A stretch of DNA of 64,000 bases. Source: an uncultured Bacteroidales bacterium. GTDB taxonomy: Bacteria; Bacteroidota; Bacteroidia; Bacteroidales; P3. Positions within the stretch are counted from its first letter, which is position 1. Each line of letters opens with the position of its first letter. A model generated the notes under the pieces. It was given only the letters and a program-made list of their open reading frames with translations, was not told the DNA's origin and made no database searches. Positions 55,407 through 62,715 of the stretch are shown in pieces. The stretch spans positions 62,001-126,000 of the forward strand of contig ONEY01000002.1 of the NCBI GenBank assembly GCA_900316965.1, in the 5' to 3' direction. Made by a program: the position numbers and the translations under genes.

Positions 55407-55414
55407 CAAAAATA
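55407..55414 (-). promoter_or_regulatory. -7 box of the dihydrouridine synthase gene
   Basis: The minus strand reads TATTTTTG, an exact TAnnTTTG match ending 9 bp before the ATG codon. A TTG four codons upstream of that ATG overlaps the box and is therefore not used. Confidence 0.5.
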
Positions 55415-55543
55415 CACAAATTCTGTGAATTCATCTGGTTCTCTCTTTTTTGTTGTGCAAAAAAGTTGCGATGTGCAATTTTATTGAGCTTGTGGCGTTA
55501 GTTTTTGCATGCTCGTGGCTGGGATATTTAATCTGCTGAAAAA

Positions 55544-56449
55544 ATGACAAAGGAAATGAACAGGGAACATGAGATATATAAGGTAACACTTGTCGGCAGC
55601 GCCGCTAATGTGCTGCTTACGGTATTCAAATTTGTCGCTGGCATTGTTGGCCACAGCGCTGCAATGATTGCCGACGCCGTGCATTCGCTTTCCGACCTTT
55701 TGACCGACGCTATTGTTCTGATTTTTGTTCGCATAAGTGGAAAACCCGAGGATGTCGGACATGATTATGGTCATGGCAAATATGAGACCTTGGCGACAAC
55801 ACTTATCGGTCTTGCTTTGGCGGCTGTGGCTTTGGGAATAGGTTGGAAAGCCGTGACTATGTTGCTTTTTTGGTATGAGGGAGGATCGCTCCCCTCGCCG
55901 GGTTTGCTTGCCTTGTGGGCGGCATTGGCGTCCATAGTGCTTAAGGAATTGGTGTATCAATACACATTAAGGCGGGGTAGGGCGCTTAATTCGTCTGTTG
56001 TCGAGGCCAATGCGTGGCATCATCGCAGCGACGCCTTGTCGTCGCTGGGCACTTTGGCGGGCATTGGTGGCGCCATATTGTTGGGCGAGCGATGGACGGT
56101 GTTGGATCCTTTGGCTGGCCTTGTTGTATCGTTGTTCATTCTTCGCACAGCATGGAAATCGATGAAACAGGGGCTTGATGAGTTGTTGGAGGCGTCGCTG
56201 CCCGACGACATAGAGAAGGAAATCCTGACCATTGTCGCCACCTTCGACGATGTTGGCGACCCTCATCATCTGCGTACCCGCCGCATTGGCAGCCGATATG
56301 CCATTGAACTGCATATACGCATGGATGGCGACATTCCACTCAAAACCGCCCATTCGCGTGCCTGCGAGATAGAGCATGCCTTGAAGGCGCGTTTTGGCGA
56401 AACAACACATATAACAATCCATGTTGAGCCGAGAAAAGATATCAAATAG
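55544..56449 (+). CDS. Cation diffusion facilitator metal exporter
   Basis: A CDF-family membrane protein (301 aa) that exports divalent metal (Zn, Fe, Mn or similar) in exchange for protons. Six membrane segments are visible between about residues 15 and 205. The metal site residues occur in HSAAMIADAVHSLSDLLTDA (TM2) and AWHHRSDALSSLG (TM5). The cytosolic C-terminal domain (about 210-301) contains DPHHLRTRRIGSRYAIELHI and a final HITIHVEPRKD. HSLSD and HHRSD supply the usual His and Asp ligands. Metal specificity cannot be fixed by eye. The gene starts 146 bp from the divergent dus gene. Confidence 0.93.
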   Translation: MTKEMNREHEIYKVTLVGSAANVLLTVFKFVAGIVGHSAAMIADAVHSLSDLLTDAIVLIFVRISGKPEDVGHDYGHGKYETLATTLIGLALAAVALGIGWKAVTMLLFWYEGGSLPSPGLLALWAALASIVLKELVYQYTLRRGRALNSSVVEANAWHHRSDALSSLGTLAGIGGAILLGERWTVLDPLAGLVVSLFILRTAWKSMKQGLDELLEASLPDDIEKEILTIVATFDDVGDPHHLRTRRIGSRYAIELHIRMDGDIPLKTAHSRACEIEHALKARFGETTHITIHVEPRKDIK

Positions 56450-56471
56450 TCGCCAACTTGCGGTATATGTC

Positions 56472-56930
56472 ATGCATTATCACAGCCCTATTGGCACCAT
56501 CGAGCTATCCTCTGATGGCATCTCGCTGACGGGATTACATTTTGTAAATGAGGTTGATGACGTCGACGATGCTATAGATTTGGCTGTGTTCCGACAAACA
56601 TCCCAATGGCTTGATATATATTTCAGTGGGCGAATGACCGATACAACCCAGGCACCACCATTAAGACTTGAAGGCACGCCGTTTCAAAAGAAAGTATGGA
56701 GCCAGTTGCTGACAATACCTTATGGCAAAACTGTCACCTATGGAGCAATAGCCAAACGCATTGGCTGTCGCTCGGCACAAGCTGTCGCTGGGGCAATAAG
56801 CCGCAATCCCGTCTCTATCATCGTTCCTTGCCATCGTGTTGTGGGTGCTGACGGAAAACTAACCGGCTATGCCGGCGGTATTGGCCGCAAACATAGCCTG
56901 TTGTGTATCGAAGATGGTGGTTTGTTTTAA
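56472..56930 (+). CDS. ogt: Methylated-DNA--[protein]-cysteine S-methyltransferase
   Basis: A suicide repair protein (152 aa) that takes the methyl group from O6-methylguanine. The acceptor motif is NPVSIIVPCHRVVG, preceded by FQKKVWSQLLTIPYGKTVTYGAIA and RSAQAVAGAISRNP. The N-terminal sheet begins YHSPIGTIELSSDG. The start was placed at MHYHSPIG; an ATG 17 codons upstream overlaps the CDF gene and adds no family sequence, but the overlap would suit translational coupling. It converges with the alanine symporter gene (13-bp gap). Confidence 0.93.
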   Translation: MHYHSPIGTIELSSDGISLTGLHFVNEVDDVDDAIDLAVFRQTSQWLDIYFSGRMTDTTQAPPLRLEGTPFQKKVWSQLLTIPYGKTVTYGAIAKRIGCRSAQAVAGAISRNPVSIIVPCHRVVGADGKLTGYAGGIGRKHSLLCIEDGGLF

Positions 56931-56943
56931 CCTCAATCCGTCG

Positions 56944-58542
56944 TTAGGATTGGCTTCCCGACCAGTATTCGGCGTGACGAATATTCAACTCTTTGGGACG
57001 GAAAACGGGCTCAATCCCCTCACGCTTCTGCTTTTCGTAATCCTTGAGCGCCCGCAAGGCTTGTGGCGAGAGTAATAGTATGGATACTATGTTTATCCAC
57101 GCCATAGCACCTACGCCGATGTCACCCACCATCCATATCACTCCGCTTCCCGCCAAAGAGCCAATGAAGACAGATGCTATTGTCCCTATGCGTAGTATCC
57201 AGATTACTACCTTCTCGCCTCTGTCGTCGCCAAAGACAGCGTCGGCGCGCTCTAGCTCATCCAGACGGTCGGGATGGTGCAGCAACCTACGACGGCGGTG
57301 TCGGTTGAAGAGGTATACGAGGTTGGTTTCAGCATAGTAGTAGTAAGCCATGATGGTTGTGAAAGCGAAAAAGAAAAGAGCTATGGAGATTATAACGTCG
57401 CCAGCGCGAGTGCCTATGACGGTACCAAGCGCTTGTGTGGTGTAGAACACACCTGGCTCTCCCTCTGGCGCTGTGTCGTTTTGCAAGAGGTAGGTTACCG
57501 CTGCGGTACCGTCGCCCAATGGCGTCACGGTGTCGATGATGTTATATGTGCGGCAAGCAAGAATCATCACCGCCGTTGCGGTACATACTAGAAGGGTGTC
57601 GATGTAAACCGAGAAAGCCTGCACAAGTCCTTGTTTGACGGGGTGGCTCACTTTTGCTGCCGCTGCGACGATGGGTCCTGTTCCTTGTCCAGCCTCGTTG
57701 CTGTATATGCCTCGTTTTACTCCCCATGCTATTGTGCTGCCCAGCAAGGCGCCTCCCACTTCGTTGACACCTACGGCGCCATAAAGCATCTGCATAAAAA
57801 CTTCAGGCACTATACGCCAATGGACGGCGAGAACCACAAAGGAGAGTACAATATATATCAATGCCATCATTGGCGCGACAATCTGAGCCACGTTGGCTAT
57901 GCGTTTCACACCTCCTATTATGACGAGAGCTATCAAGGAAGCCACAATAAGACCCACAACCCATGTGTCGATGCCGAAAGTGCGTGAGCAGGAGAGGGCT
58001 ATGCCGTTGCATTGCACCGGAGGCAGGAAGACCCCGCATGCCAAAGCAGCCAATACGGCGAAGAACATGCCAAAGAATGGACTTCTGAGACCTTTCTCTA
58101 TATAGTAGGCGGGACCTCCACGAAACTGACCGTTGTGGTTTTCTTTATATATCTGTGCAAGTGTTGCTTCGACAAAGGCACTTCCAGCACCAAAAAAAGC
58201 TATCAGCCACATCCATACTATTGCACCAGGTCCCCCGAAACCTATGGCTGTGGCTACACCAACAATATTTCCTGTGCCCACTCGTCCCGAAAGGGCCATG
58301 GCGAAAGCTTGAAACGAGGTTATGCCAACTTTTTTCTTTCCCGCTTTCTTGCCACGGTCTGTTTCTCCGTCAGCCTTTTTCTCTTTACCGGCACTACCAA
58401 AAAGTAGGCGTGCCATCTCGCCAATGCGGCGAACTTGCACAAAACGGGTGCGTAACGAGAAATACAAGCCTGCGGCCAGACAAAGCACAACCAATGCGGG
58501 GCTCCAAATCCAACTGTTAAGGGTTTGTATTATGGTTGTCAT
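56944..58542 (-). CDS. Sodium:alanine symporter (AGCS family)
   Basis: An inner-membrane amino-acid carrier (532 aa) that imports alanine or glycine with sodium. About ten hydrophobic segments are visible. Family signatures include TSFQAFAMALSGRVGTGNIVGVATAI, FGGPGAIVWMWLIAFFGAGSAFVEATLAQIY and the later WGVKRGIYSNEAGQGTGPI. An inserted Lys/Gly/Glu-rich cytoplasmic segment (about residues 50-72, KEKKADGETDRGKKAGKKK) is longer than usual. The C-terminus carries another charged stretch. The gene appears monocistronic and faces the ogt gene. Confidence 0.93.
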   Translation of the reverse strand: MTTIIQTLNSWIWSPALVVLCLAAGLYFSLRTRFVQVRRIGEMARLLFGSAGKEKKADGETDRGKKAGKKKVGITSFQAFAMALSGRVGTGNIVGVATAIGFGGPGAIVWMWLIAFFGAGSAFVEATLAQIYKENHNGQFRGGPAYYIEKGLRSPFFGMFFAVLAALACGVFLPPVQCNGIALSCSRTFGIDTWVVGLIVASLIALVIIGGVKRIANVAQIVAPMMALIYIVLSFVVLAVHWRIVPEVFMQMLYGAVGVNEVGGALLGSTIAWGVKRGIYSNEAGQGTGPIVAAAAKVSHPVKQGLVQAFSVYIDTLLVCTATAVMILACRTYNIIDTVTPLGDGTAAVTYLLQNDTAPEGEPGVFYTTQALGTVIGTRAGDVIISIALFFFAFTTIMAYYYYAETNLVYLFNRHRRRRLLHHPDRLDELERADAVFGDDRGEKVVIWILRIGTIASVFIGSLAGSGVIWMVGDIGVGAMAWINIVSILLLSPQALRALKDYEKQKREGIEPVFRPKELNIRHAEYWSGSQS

Positions 58543-58598
58543 GATAGGCTTTTTTAATATGATTTATAATCAGCGATGCGCGTTATGTCATCACTCAC

Positions 58599-60017
58599 TC
58601 ACTCTTCTGTTACAATTCCTCCGAATGTGGCTCCCCACAGTTTTCCGTTGTTGTCGAGCTCGATGTCTTCGATGTAGGCGTCAGGGAGATTGGAATTGTC
58701 GGGAGTATATAGTTCCCATTCCTCAGTGTCGGTGTGGAAAAGAAGCAGACCGATGTGATATACCGAGATCCAGAGTTCATTGTTTTTCTCGTTGAGCGCA
58801 ATGTCGGAAATAGTCTCTGTCCTCCATTTTCTGATCAAAGGACAAATGTATTCGTGCCATCTCCCCTCGTTGTCGTATAGCATTAGTGCTGTGTTTGGCT
58901 CGTCGTTTGCACCGTATATCGCGAGCCAAATGTTGCCTTTCCCGTCTTCCAGAATGTTCGATAGGGTTTTCTCTTTTATTGAGTATGGTGTGTCCTCGAA
59001 TGTCTCGAGTTTGTCACCCTCTGCCATCAGACTGCCTTTACTCGACCCTATCCATAGTCGGTTCCGGCTGTCGGCGTAGATGGCCATGATGTTGTTGGAG
59101 GGTAGGGGGTGGGTTGTGGAGTCTACCGTTGTCCAGCTACCGTTGTCATACCGGTGTGCGCCGTGGAATGTGGGCACCCACAGGTTTCCCTGTTTGTCGT
59201 AATTGAAACCTGTGCACCAGTTGACGGGGGAGTTGCTTTTGTTGAAGTATTTCCACCATTTTTCGTTGTCGAGAAGGAACAGATCATATCCCTGCGATAT
59301 CCACAGCCGTCCTTTGCTGTCAAAATCCAATGCCATGATGGCGTGCAGGTCTTTTTTGTTTCTTGGATAAGAAGTCAGGGGCGAGTTCTCCTGGTTAAAA
59401 ACATACATTCCACCGTTTTGCATACGGACGAGACCTTGGTCGGTGCCCATCCAAACAACACCCGAGGCATCGATGGCGACGGCTCTCGACATGTTCCACG
59501 GTAGGCTGGAGTTTGCAGTATTGTATACTTTAAAAGTGTGGGTATGCGATTTGTCATGCCTATTTTTGCTATCGACGGGCTCTTTGTCGCCCATGGTCAT
59601 AGAGAGACGACGTGTATACATCATGTCGTCTTGGAATTGTATCAGCAGTTGTACCGATTGGTACTTTGCTACGTCTTCTCCACCAGCTGGCGTCCATTGT
59701 ATTGAGTTTATCGCCTGTTCGAGTTTGAGTTTCTTCGAGCTGACATTAGTTTGGTTGTCAGCGCTAAGCAGTGCGGCATGCCCCGTCGAGTCGATAAGAA
59801 TTTGCAAGTATATGTCCCCTTTGATGCGCTTCAGAGCATTATCATCCACCATCATCATAAATTGTTGCGGGAAATTCTCTGGTGGCATAGCTTTCGGCTC
59901 GCCACAGTCAAGACAGAACGAGCTGACGTTCTCAAGGTAATGTTCAGGGTAGAGGTATTGCGCTTTGGCGCTAAAAAACAAGAGTAATAAGGCCGCTGTA
60001 AGGAAAAAATGTTTCAT
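58599..60017 (-). CDS. Exported protein with TonB-C-like domain and two-component-regulator-type propeller
   Basis: A 472-residue periplasmic or secreted protein. A signal peptide (about 1-19) is followed by a region (about 25-130) that resembles a TonB C-terminal domain: GDIYLQILIDSTGHAALLSA, then AINSIQWTPAGGEDV. From about 170 on there are propeller repeats of the Reg_prop type: VVWMGTDQGLVRM, RLWISQGYDLFLL, NLWVPTFHGAHRYDNGSWTTV, RLWIGSSKGSLM, NIWLAIYGA and KLWGATFGGIV. In hybrid sensor kinases such propellers sense ligands, but here there is no kinase or membrane anchor, so a free-standing binding protein is inferred. It lies 95 bp downstream of the rhodanese gene on the same strand. Confidence 0.75.
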   Translation of the reverse strand: MKHFFLTAALLLLFFSAKAQYLYPEHYLENVSSFCLDCGEPKAMPPENFPQQFMMMVDDNALKRIKGDIYLQILIDSTGHAALLSADNQTNVSSKKLKLEQAINSIQWTPAGGEDVAKYQSVQLLIQFQDDMMYTRRLSMTMGDKEPVDSKNRHDKSHTHTFKVYNTANSSLPWNMSRAVAIDASGVVWMGTDQGLVRMQNGGMYVFNQENSPLTSYPRNKKDLHAIMALDFDSKGRLWISQGYDLFLLDNEKWWKYFNKSNSPVNWCTGFNYDKQGNLWVPTFHGAHRYDNGSWTTVDSTTHPLPSNNIMAIYADSRNRLWIGSSKGSLMAEGDKLETFEDTPYSIKEKTLSNILEDGKGNIWLAIYGANDEPNTALMLYDNEGRWHEYICPLIRKWRTETISDIALNEKNNELWISVYHIGLLLFHTDTEEWELYTPDNSNLPDAYIEDIELDNNGKLWGATFGGIVTEE

Positions 60018-60112
60018 AATTAAAAAACGTTTTTACATAATTCATAACTCATATTTGACAGAGTCCTTTTGAATATATGTAGCATTTCATCTAGTTTCTT
60101 TACAGAAGATGT

Positions 60113-60511
60113 TTATTCCTTTGTTGTCTGGCGTCCAGCTTTCTGCCAAGCCATTATTCCCCCATCTAGGTTGTATACTGTGCAACCCTGAGCCGAGAGC
60201 TGTTCGGCAGCCATCATGCTACGTTTTCCGCTGCGGCAATATACAGCCACGTTGCCCTTTATGCCTTTGATGTTTTGTGCAAAATTTGCATCTTTCACAT
60301 CGATATTCTCCGCGCCGTCAATATGCGTTTCGGCATACTCTTTCTGAGTTCTCACATCGATAAGTCGAACATTCTTTTTGCCTATCACCTTCGCAAATTC
60401 TTCCACGCCGATAGTTGTCACCGACCCCTGTGAAGTCTGCTCGGTATTCTTGTTGCTCCCGCAGCATACAGCCATTGCGGCAAATAGTGTTATCATGAGA
60501 AGTTGTTTCAT
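60113..60511 (-). CDS. Rhodanese-domain lipoprotein
   Basis: A 132-residue protein. The signal MKQLLMITLFAAMAVCC contains a lipobox with candidate acylated Cys at 16 or 17, followed by GSNKN. The rhodanese domain (about 35-125) has VRLIDVRTQKEYAETHIDGAENID, the active-site loop VAVYCRSGKRSMMAAEQL with the catalytic Cys, and the end YNLDGGIMAWQKAG. It probably handles sulfur transfer or sulfane reduction in the periplasm. Its -7 box lies 22 bp before the ATG, back-to-back with that of the divergent hydrolase gene. Confidence 0.9.
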   Translation of the reverse strand: MKQLLMITLFAAMAVCCGSNKNTEQTSQGSVTTIGVEEFAKVIGKKNVRLIDVRTQKEYAETHIDGAENIDVKDANFAQNIKGIKGNVAVYCRSGKRSMMAAEQLSAQGCTVYNLDGGIMAWQKAGRQTTKE

Positions 60512-60533
60512 AAATAAACTGTTTTGTATTTTG

Positions 60534-60541
60534 CAAAATTA
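60534..60541 (-). promoter_or_regulatory. -7 box of the rhodanese gene
   Basis: The minus strand reads TAATTTTG, an exact TAnnTTTG match, 22 bp before the ATG. Confidence 0.5.
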
Positions 60542-60581
60542 CACTTTTTCTTCGGAATGTGCCCTTTTCGATTTATTTGTT

Positions 60582-60589
60582 TAATTTTG
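60582..60589 (+). promoter_or_regulatory. -7 box of the alpha/beta-hydrolase gene
   Basis: TAATTTTG is an exact TAnnTTTG match. The predicted leader would be about 140 nt. The box lies about 40 bp from the divergent rhodanese -7 box, so their -33 elements must overlap. Confidence 0.4.
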
Positions 60590-60735
60590 CTTTTCGGCAG
60601 ATGAGTGTTTCAATTATGTATTTCTTCTGTGAATGTATTGATTCTTAGAATTATTTGTGTTGTGTGCTTGCTGTTTTTTTTGTTGTGGATATTGCTGCCG
60701 ACAAGTCGAAAATAATAATACTATATTATGCCATT

Positions 60736-61938
60736 ATGAGACGCAGTCTTTTCTTTTTCGCTCTATCGTTTCTTTGTTTGTCAGTTATTTGTTCATGCTC
60801 AAAAGAGGACGTTCAACTCCCCGACCCGCAACAGGGTGAGGTCTCTGGCGACTTGCCTATGGGTGACGCCTATATCCTGGATTCCACCTATCTGACAGCA
60901 AATCATTTGAAAGTCTACAACTTTGTCTATCCTTCTGTCGATCCGTATGGTGAGCCGATAATGCTCTCGGGTTCCATCACTATGGGCGATGATGTTAGCA
61001 GAAATAATCCTGCCAATGGGTTGTTGCTCTACAACCATTTCACCATCTATCGTGCCGACCAATGCCCTTCCCGAGGAGAACTTAGTATGCAGAGTATGGT
61101 AACGGGCATGGGCCTCATCACCATCTCTGCCGACTATTATGGCTTTGGCGTCACCGAACATCACCATCAAGCCTATTGCCTTGCTCACTACAACGCCCAA
61201 ACATGCATCGACGCATTACTTTCCGCCAAGCGGCTTTTGAGCCAGATGGGTTACCGTTGGGGCGACCTGCTCTTCAATGTAGGCTATTCCCAGGGCGGCC
61301 AAACGGCAATGGGTGTTGTGTGCCTTGCCGCCGAGCGTTATCCCGACATCGACATCACATACTCCTTTGCAGGAGCGGGTTCATACGATCTGCCCGAAAC
61401 CTATCGCCAGTTTGTCGACGCCACAATAGCTGGAATGCCTAGTACTGTCATTAGTGTCATGCTCGCATACAATGAGTTTAAGCAAATAGGGCTAAGCTTC
61501 GGCGACATGTTTCTCGAACCTGTGCTAAGCCACATCGACGAGTGGATTCTCAGCAAGAGATATACACGACCCGAGATTGACGCCATGGTAGGTTCGTTGG
61601 CGATAGGGGACTATATAGCTCCTGCTTTGCTCGACACCACATCAATCTCTGCCCGTAGCCTTATGTCCGCCCTCGACAGCGACAACCTCTGCAAAGGATG
61701 GACACCTAAGGGCAACGAGCAGATTATGCTCTTCCACAGCACTCGCGATATTACTGTCCCCGTCGCCAACACACAGAGAATGTATGATTTCCTCTTGTCC
61801 AAAGGACTTCATGATGTCGACCTCCAAATCCACGATATTGAGGGCACAGCCACCTCTCCCGCCCACGAGAACGCCGCACTTACCTTTGGCATCCTCATCC
61901 TCCAAAAGATAAAGAGCATTCTTGGAATAGCAGTATGA
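60736..61938 (+). CDS. Alpha/beta-hydrolase lipoprotein
   Basis: A 400-residue envelope hydrolase. MRRSLFFFALSFLCLSVICSC is a lipoprotein signal with lipobox at about residues 16-21. The nucleophile elbow is NVGYSQGGQTAMG, the acid residue lies in MLFHSTRDITVPVANTQ and the His in TSPAHENAAL near the C-terminus. An oxyanion-region LLLYNHFTIY and ADYYGFGVTEHHHQAY precede them. The order and spacing fit the secreted lipase/esterase or prolyl-peptidase side of the fold; the substrate is unknown. The start was set at the signal-peptide ATG rather than an upstream in-frame ATG that has no signal character. Confidence 0.82.
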   Translation: MRRSLFFFALSFLCLSVICSCSKEDVQLPDPQQGEVSGDLPMGDAYILDSTYLTANHLKVYNFVYPSVDPYGEPIMLSGSITMGDDVSRNNPANGLLLYNHFTIYRADQCPSRGELSMQSMVTGMGLITISADYYGFGVTEHHHQAYCLAHYNAQTCIDALLSAKRLLSQMGYRWGDLLFNVGYSQGGQTAMGVVCLAAERYPDIDITYSFAGAGSYDLPETYRQFVDATIAGMPSTVISVMLAYNEFKQIGLSFGDMFLEPVLSHIDEWILSKRYTRPEIDAMVGSLAIGDYIAPALLDTTSISARSLMSALDSDNLCKGWTPKGNEQIMLFHSTRDITVPVANTQRMYDFLLSKGLHDVDLQIHDIEGTATSPAHENAALTFGILILQKIKSILGIAV

Positions 61939-61986
61939 TGACGACTCATCAATATTTTCCCCTCCGGTATTTGGAGAACCGCCTAG

Positions 61987-62019
61987 CGGACCTTTAGCGG
62001 ACTCATAGCGGACTCATGG
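61987..62019. repeat. 11-bp tandem repeat, TATGAGTCCGC family, inverted orientation
   Basis: The units are GCGGACCTTTA, GCGGACTCATA and GCGGACTCATG; on the minus strand CATGAGTCCGC, TATGAGTCCGC and TAAAGGTCCGC. It lies about 50 bp after the hydrolase gene in a 231-bp gap that also holds a terminator. Confidence 0.85.
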
Positions 62020-62112
62020 CAACATTTTGTCCTCTATGATTCTATTTTTTTTGAAAAAAAACGCATTCTTTTATTACAAACACTCTCACATTTTATAATG
62101 GTATTTGTTGAC

Positions 62113-62148
62113 AAAAAAAGAGCCATTACTAAGTAACGGCTCTTTTTT
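62113..62148. terminator. Bidirectional terminator between hydrolase and hydC-like gene
   Basis: AAAGAGCC and GGCTCTTT flank TTACT and AGTAA, making a near-perfect stem with A-tract on the left and T-tract on the right. It can end both the minus-strand hydrogenase operon and plus-strand readthrough. Confidence 0.8.
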
Positions 62149-62170
62149 AGTGCGGGCAAAAGCCCGTTTT

Positions 62171-62647
62171 TTATTTGTACTCGGCGATGATGCCGGGAAC
62201 CTGGTCGGGGGTCAGACGGCCGTAGACCTTGTCGCCAATCATGGCAACAGGAGCCAAACCGCAAGCACCGACGCAACGGAGGGTGTTCAGAGAGAACTTG
62301 CCGTCGGCAGTGCATTTGCCAATCTGGACGTTCAGCTCGCGAGCGAAAGCGTCGAGAACTTTCTCAGCACCACGCACGTAGCAAGCTGTACCGAGGCATA
62401 CATCGATAGGATGTTCGCCCTTGGGCTCCATGGTGAAGAAGCTGTAGAAAGAAACGATGCCGTATACGCGCGACACGGGGATATTCAGTTCGTGGGCCAC
62501 GACTTCCTGAACCTCGGCGGGGAGGTAGCCGAATTTGCCCTGAACCTGGTGGAGGACATTGATGACCTCACCGGCACGGTTACCAAAGGATTTAGCAATT
62601 TCCTTGATAACGTTGACTTTATCTTCAGATAATTTGATATTTGCCAT
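62171..62647 (-). CDS. hydC: NuoE-like [2Fe-2S] subunit of an NAD-linked [FeFe] hydrogenase
   Basis: A 158-residue thioredoxin-like ferredoxin. The cluster ligands are C-x4-C in VCLGTACYVRG and C-x3-C in LRCVGACGLAP. Blocks such as VLHQVQGKFGYLPAEVQEVVA and RVYGIVSFYSFF match NuoE/HoxE/HydC proteins. In multimeric hydrogenases (HydABC, HndABCD) this subunit shuttles electrons between the flavin subunit and HydA. Its position right after the [FeFe] hydrogenase gene argues for that role rather than complex I. A 15-bp hairpin lies between the two genes, and a terminator lies downstream. Confidence 0.88.
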   Translation of the reverse strand: MANIKLSEDKVNVIKEIAKSFGNRAGEVINVLHQVQGKFGYLPAEVQEVVAHELNIPVSRVYGIVSFYSFFTMEPKGEHPIDVCLGTACYVRGAEKVLDAFARELNVQIGKCTADGKFSLNTLRCVGACGLAPVAMIGDKVYGRLTPDQVPGIIAEYK

Positions 62648-62665
62648 TGTTGTTTTATTATTATT

Positions 62666-62706
62666 TCGGACAAGTCAGACAAGTCAGATAAGTCTGACTT
62701 GTCCGA
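62666..62706. promoter_or_regulatory. Perfect 15-bp stem-loop between hydA and hydC
   Basis: TCGGACAAGTCAGAC (62666-62680) and GTCTGACTTGTCCGA (62692-62706) are perfect inverted copies with an 11-nt loop that itself repeats AAGTCAGA. No T-tract follows on the minus strand. Possible roles are a processing site or mRNA stabiliser that sets the subunit ratio, or an attenuator. Confidence 0.65.
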
Positions 62707-62715
62707 CGATTATAT

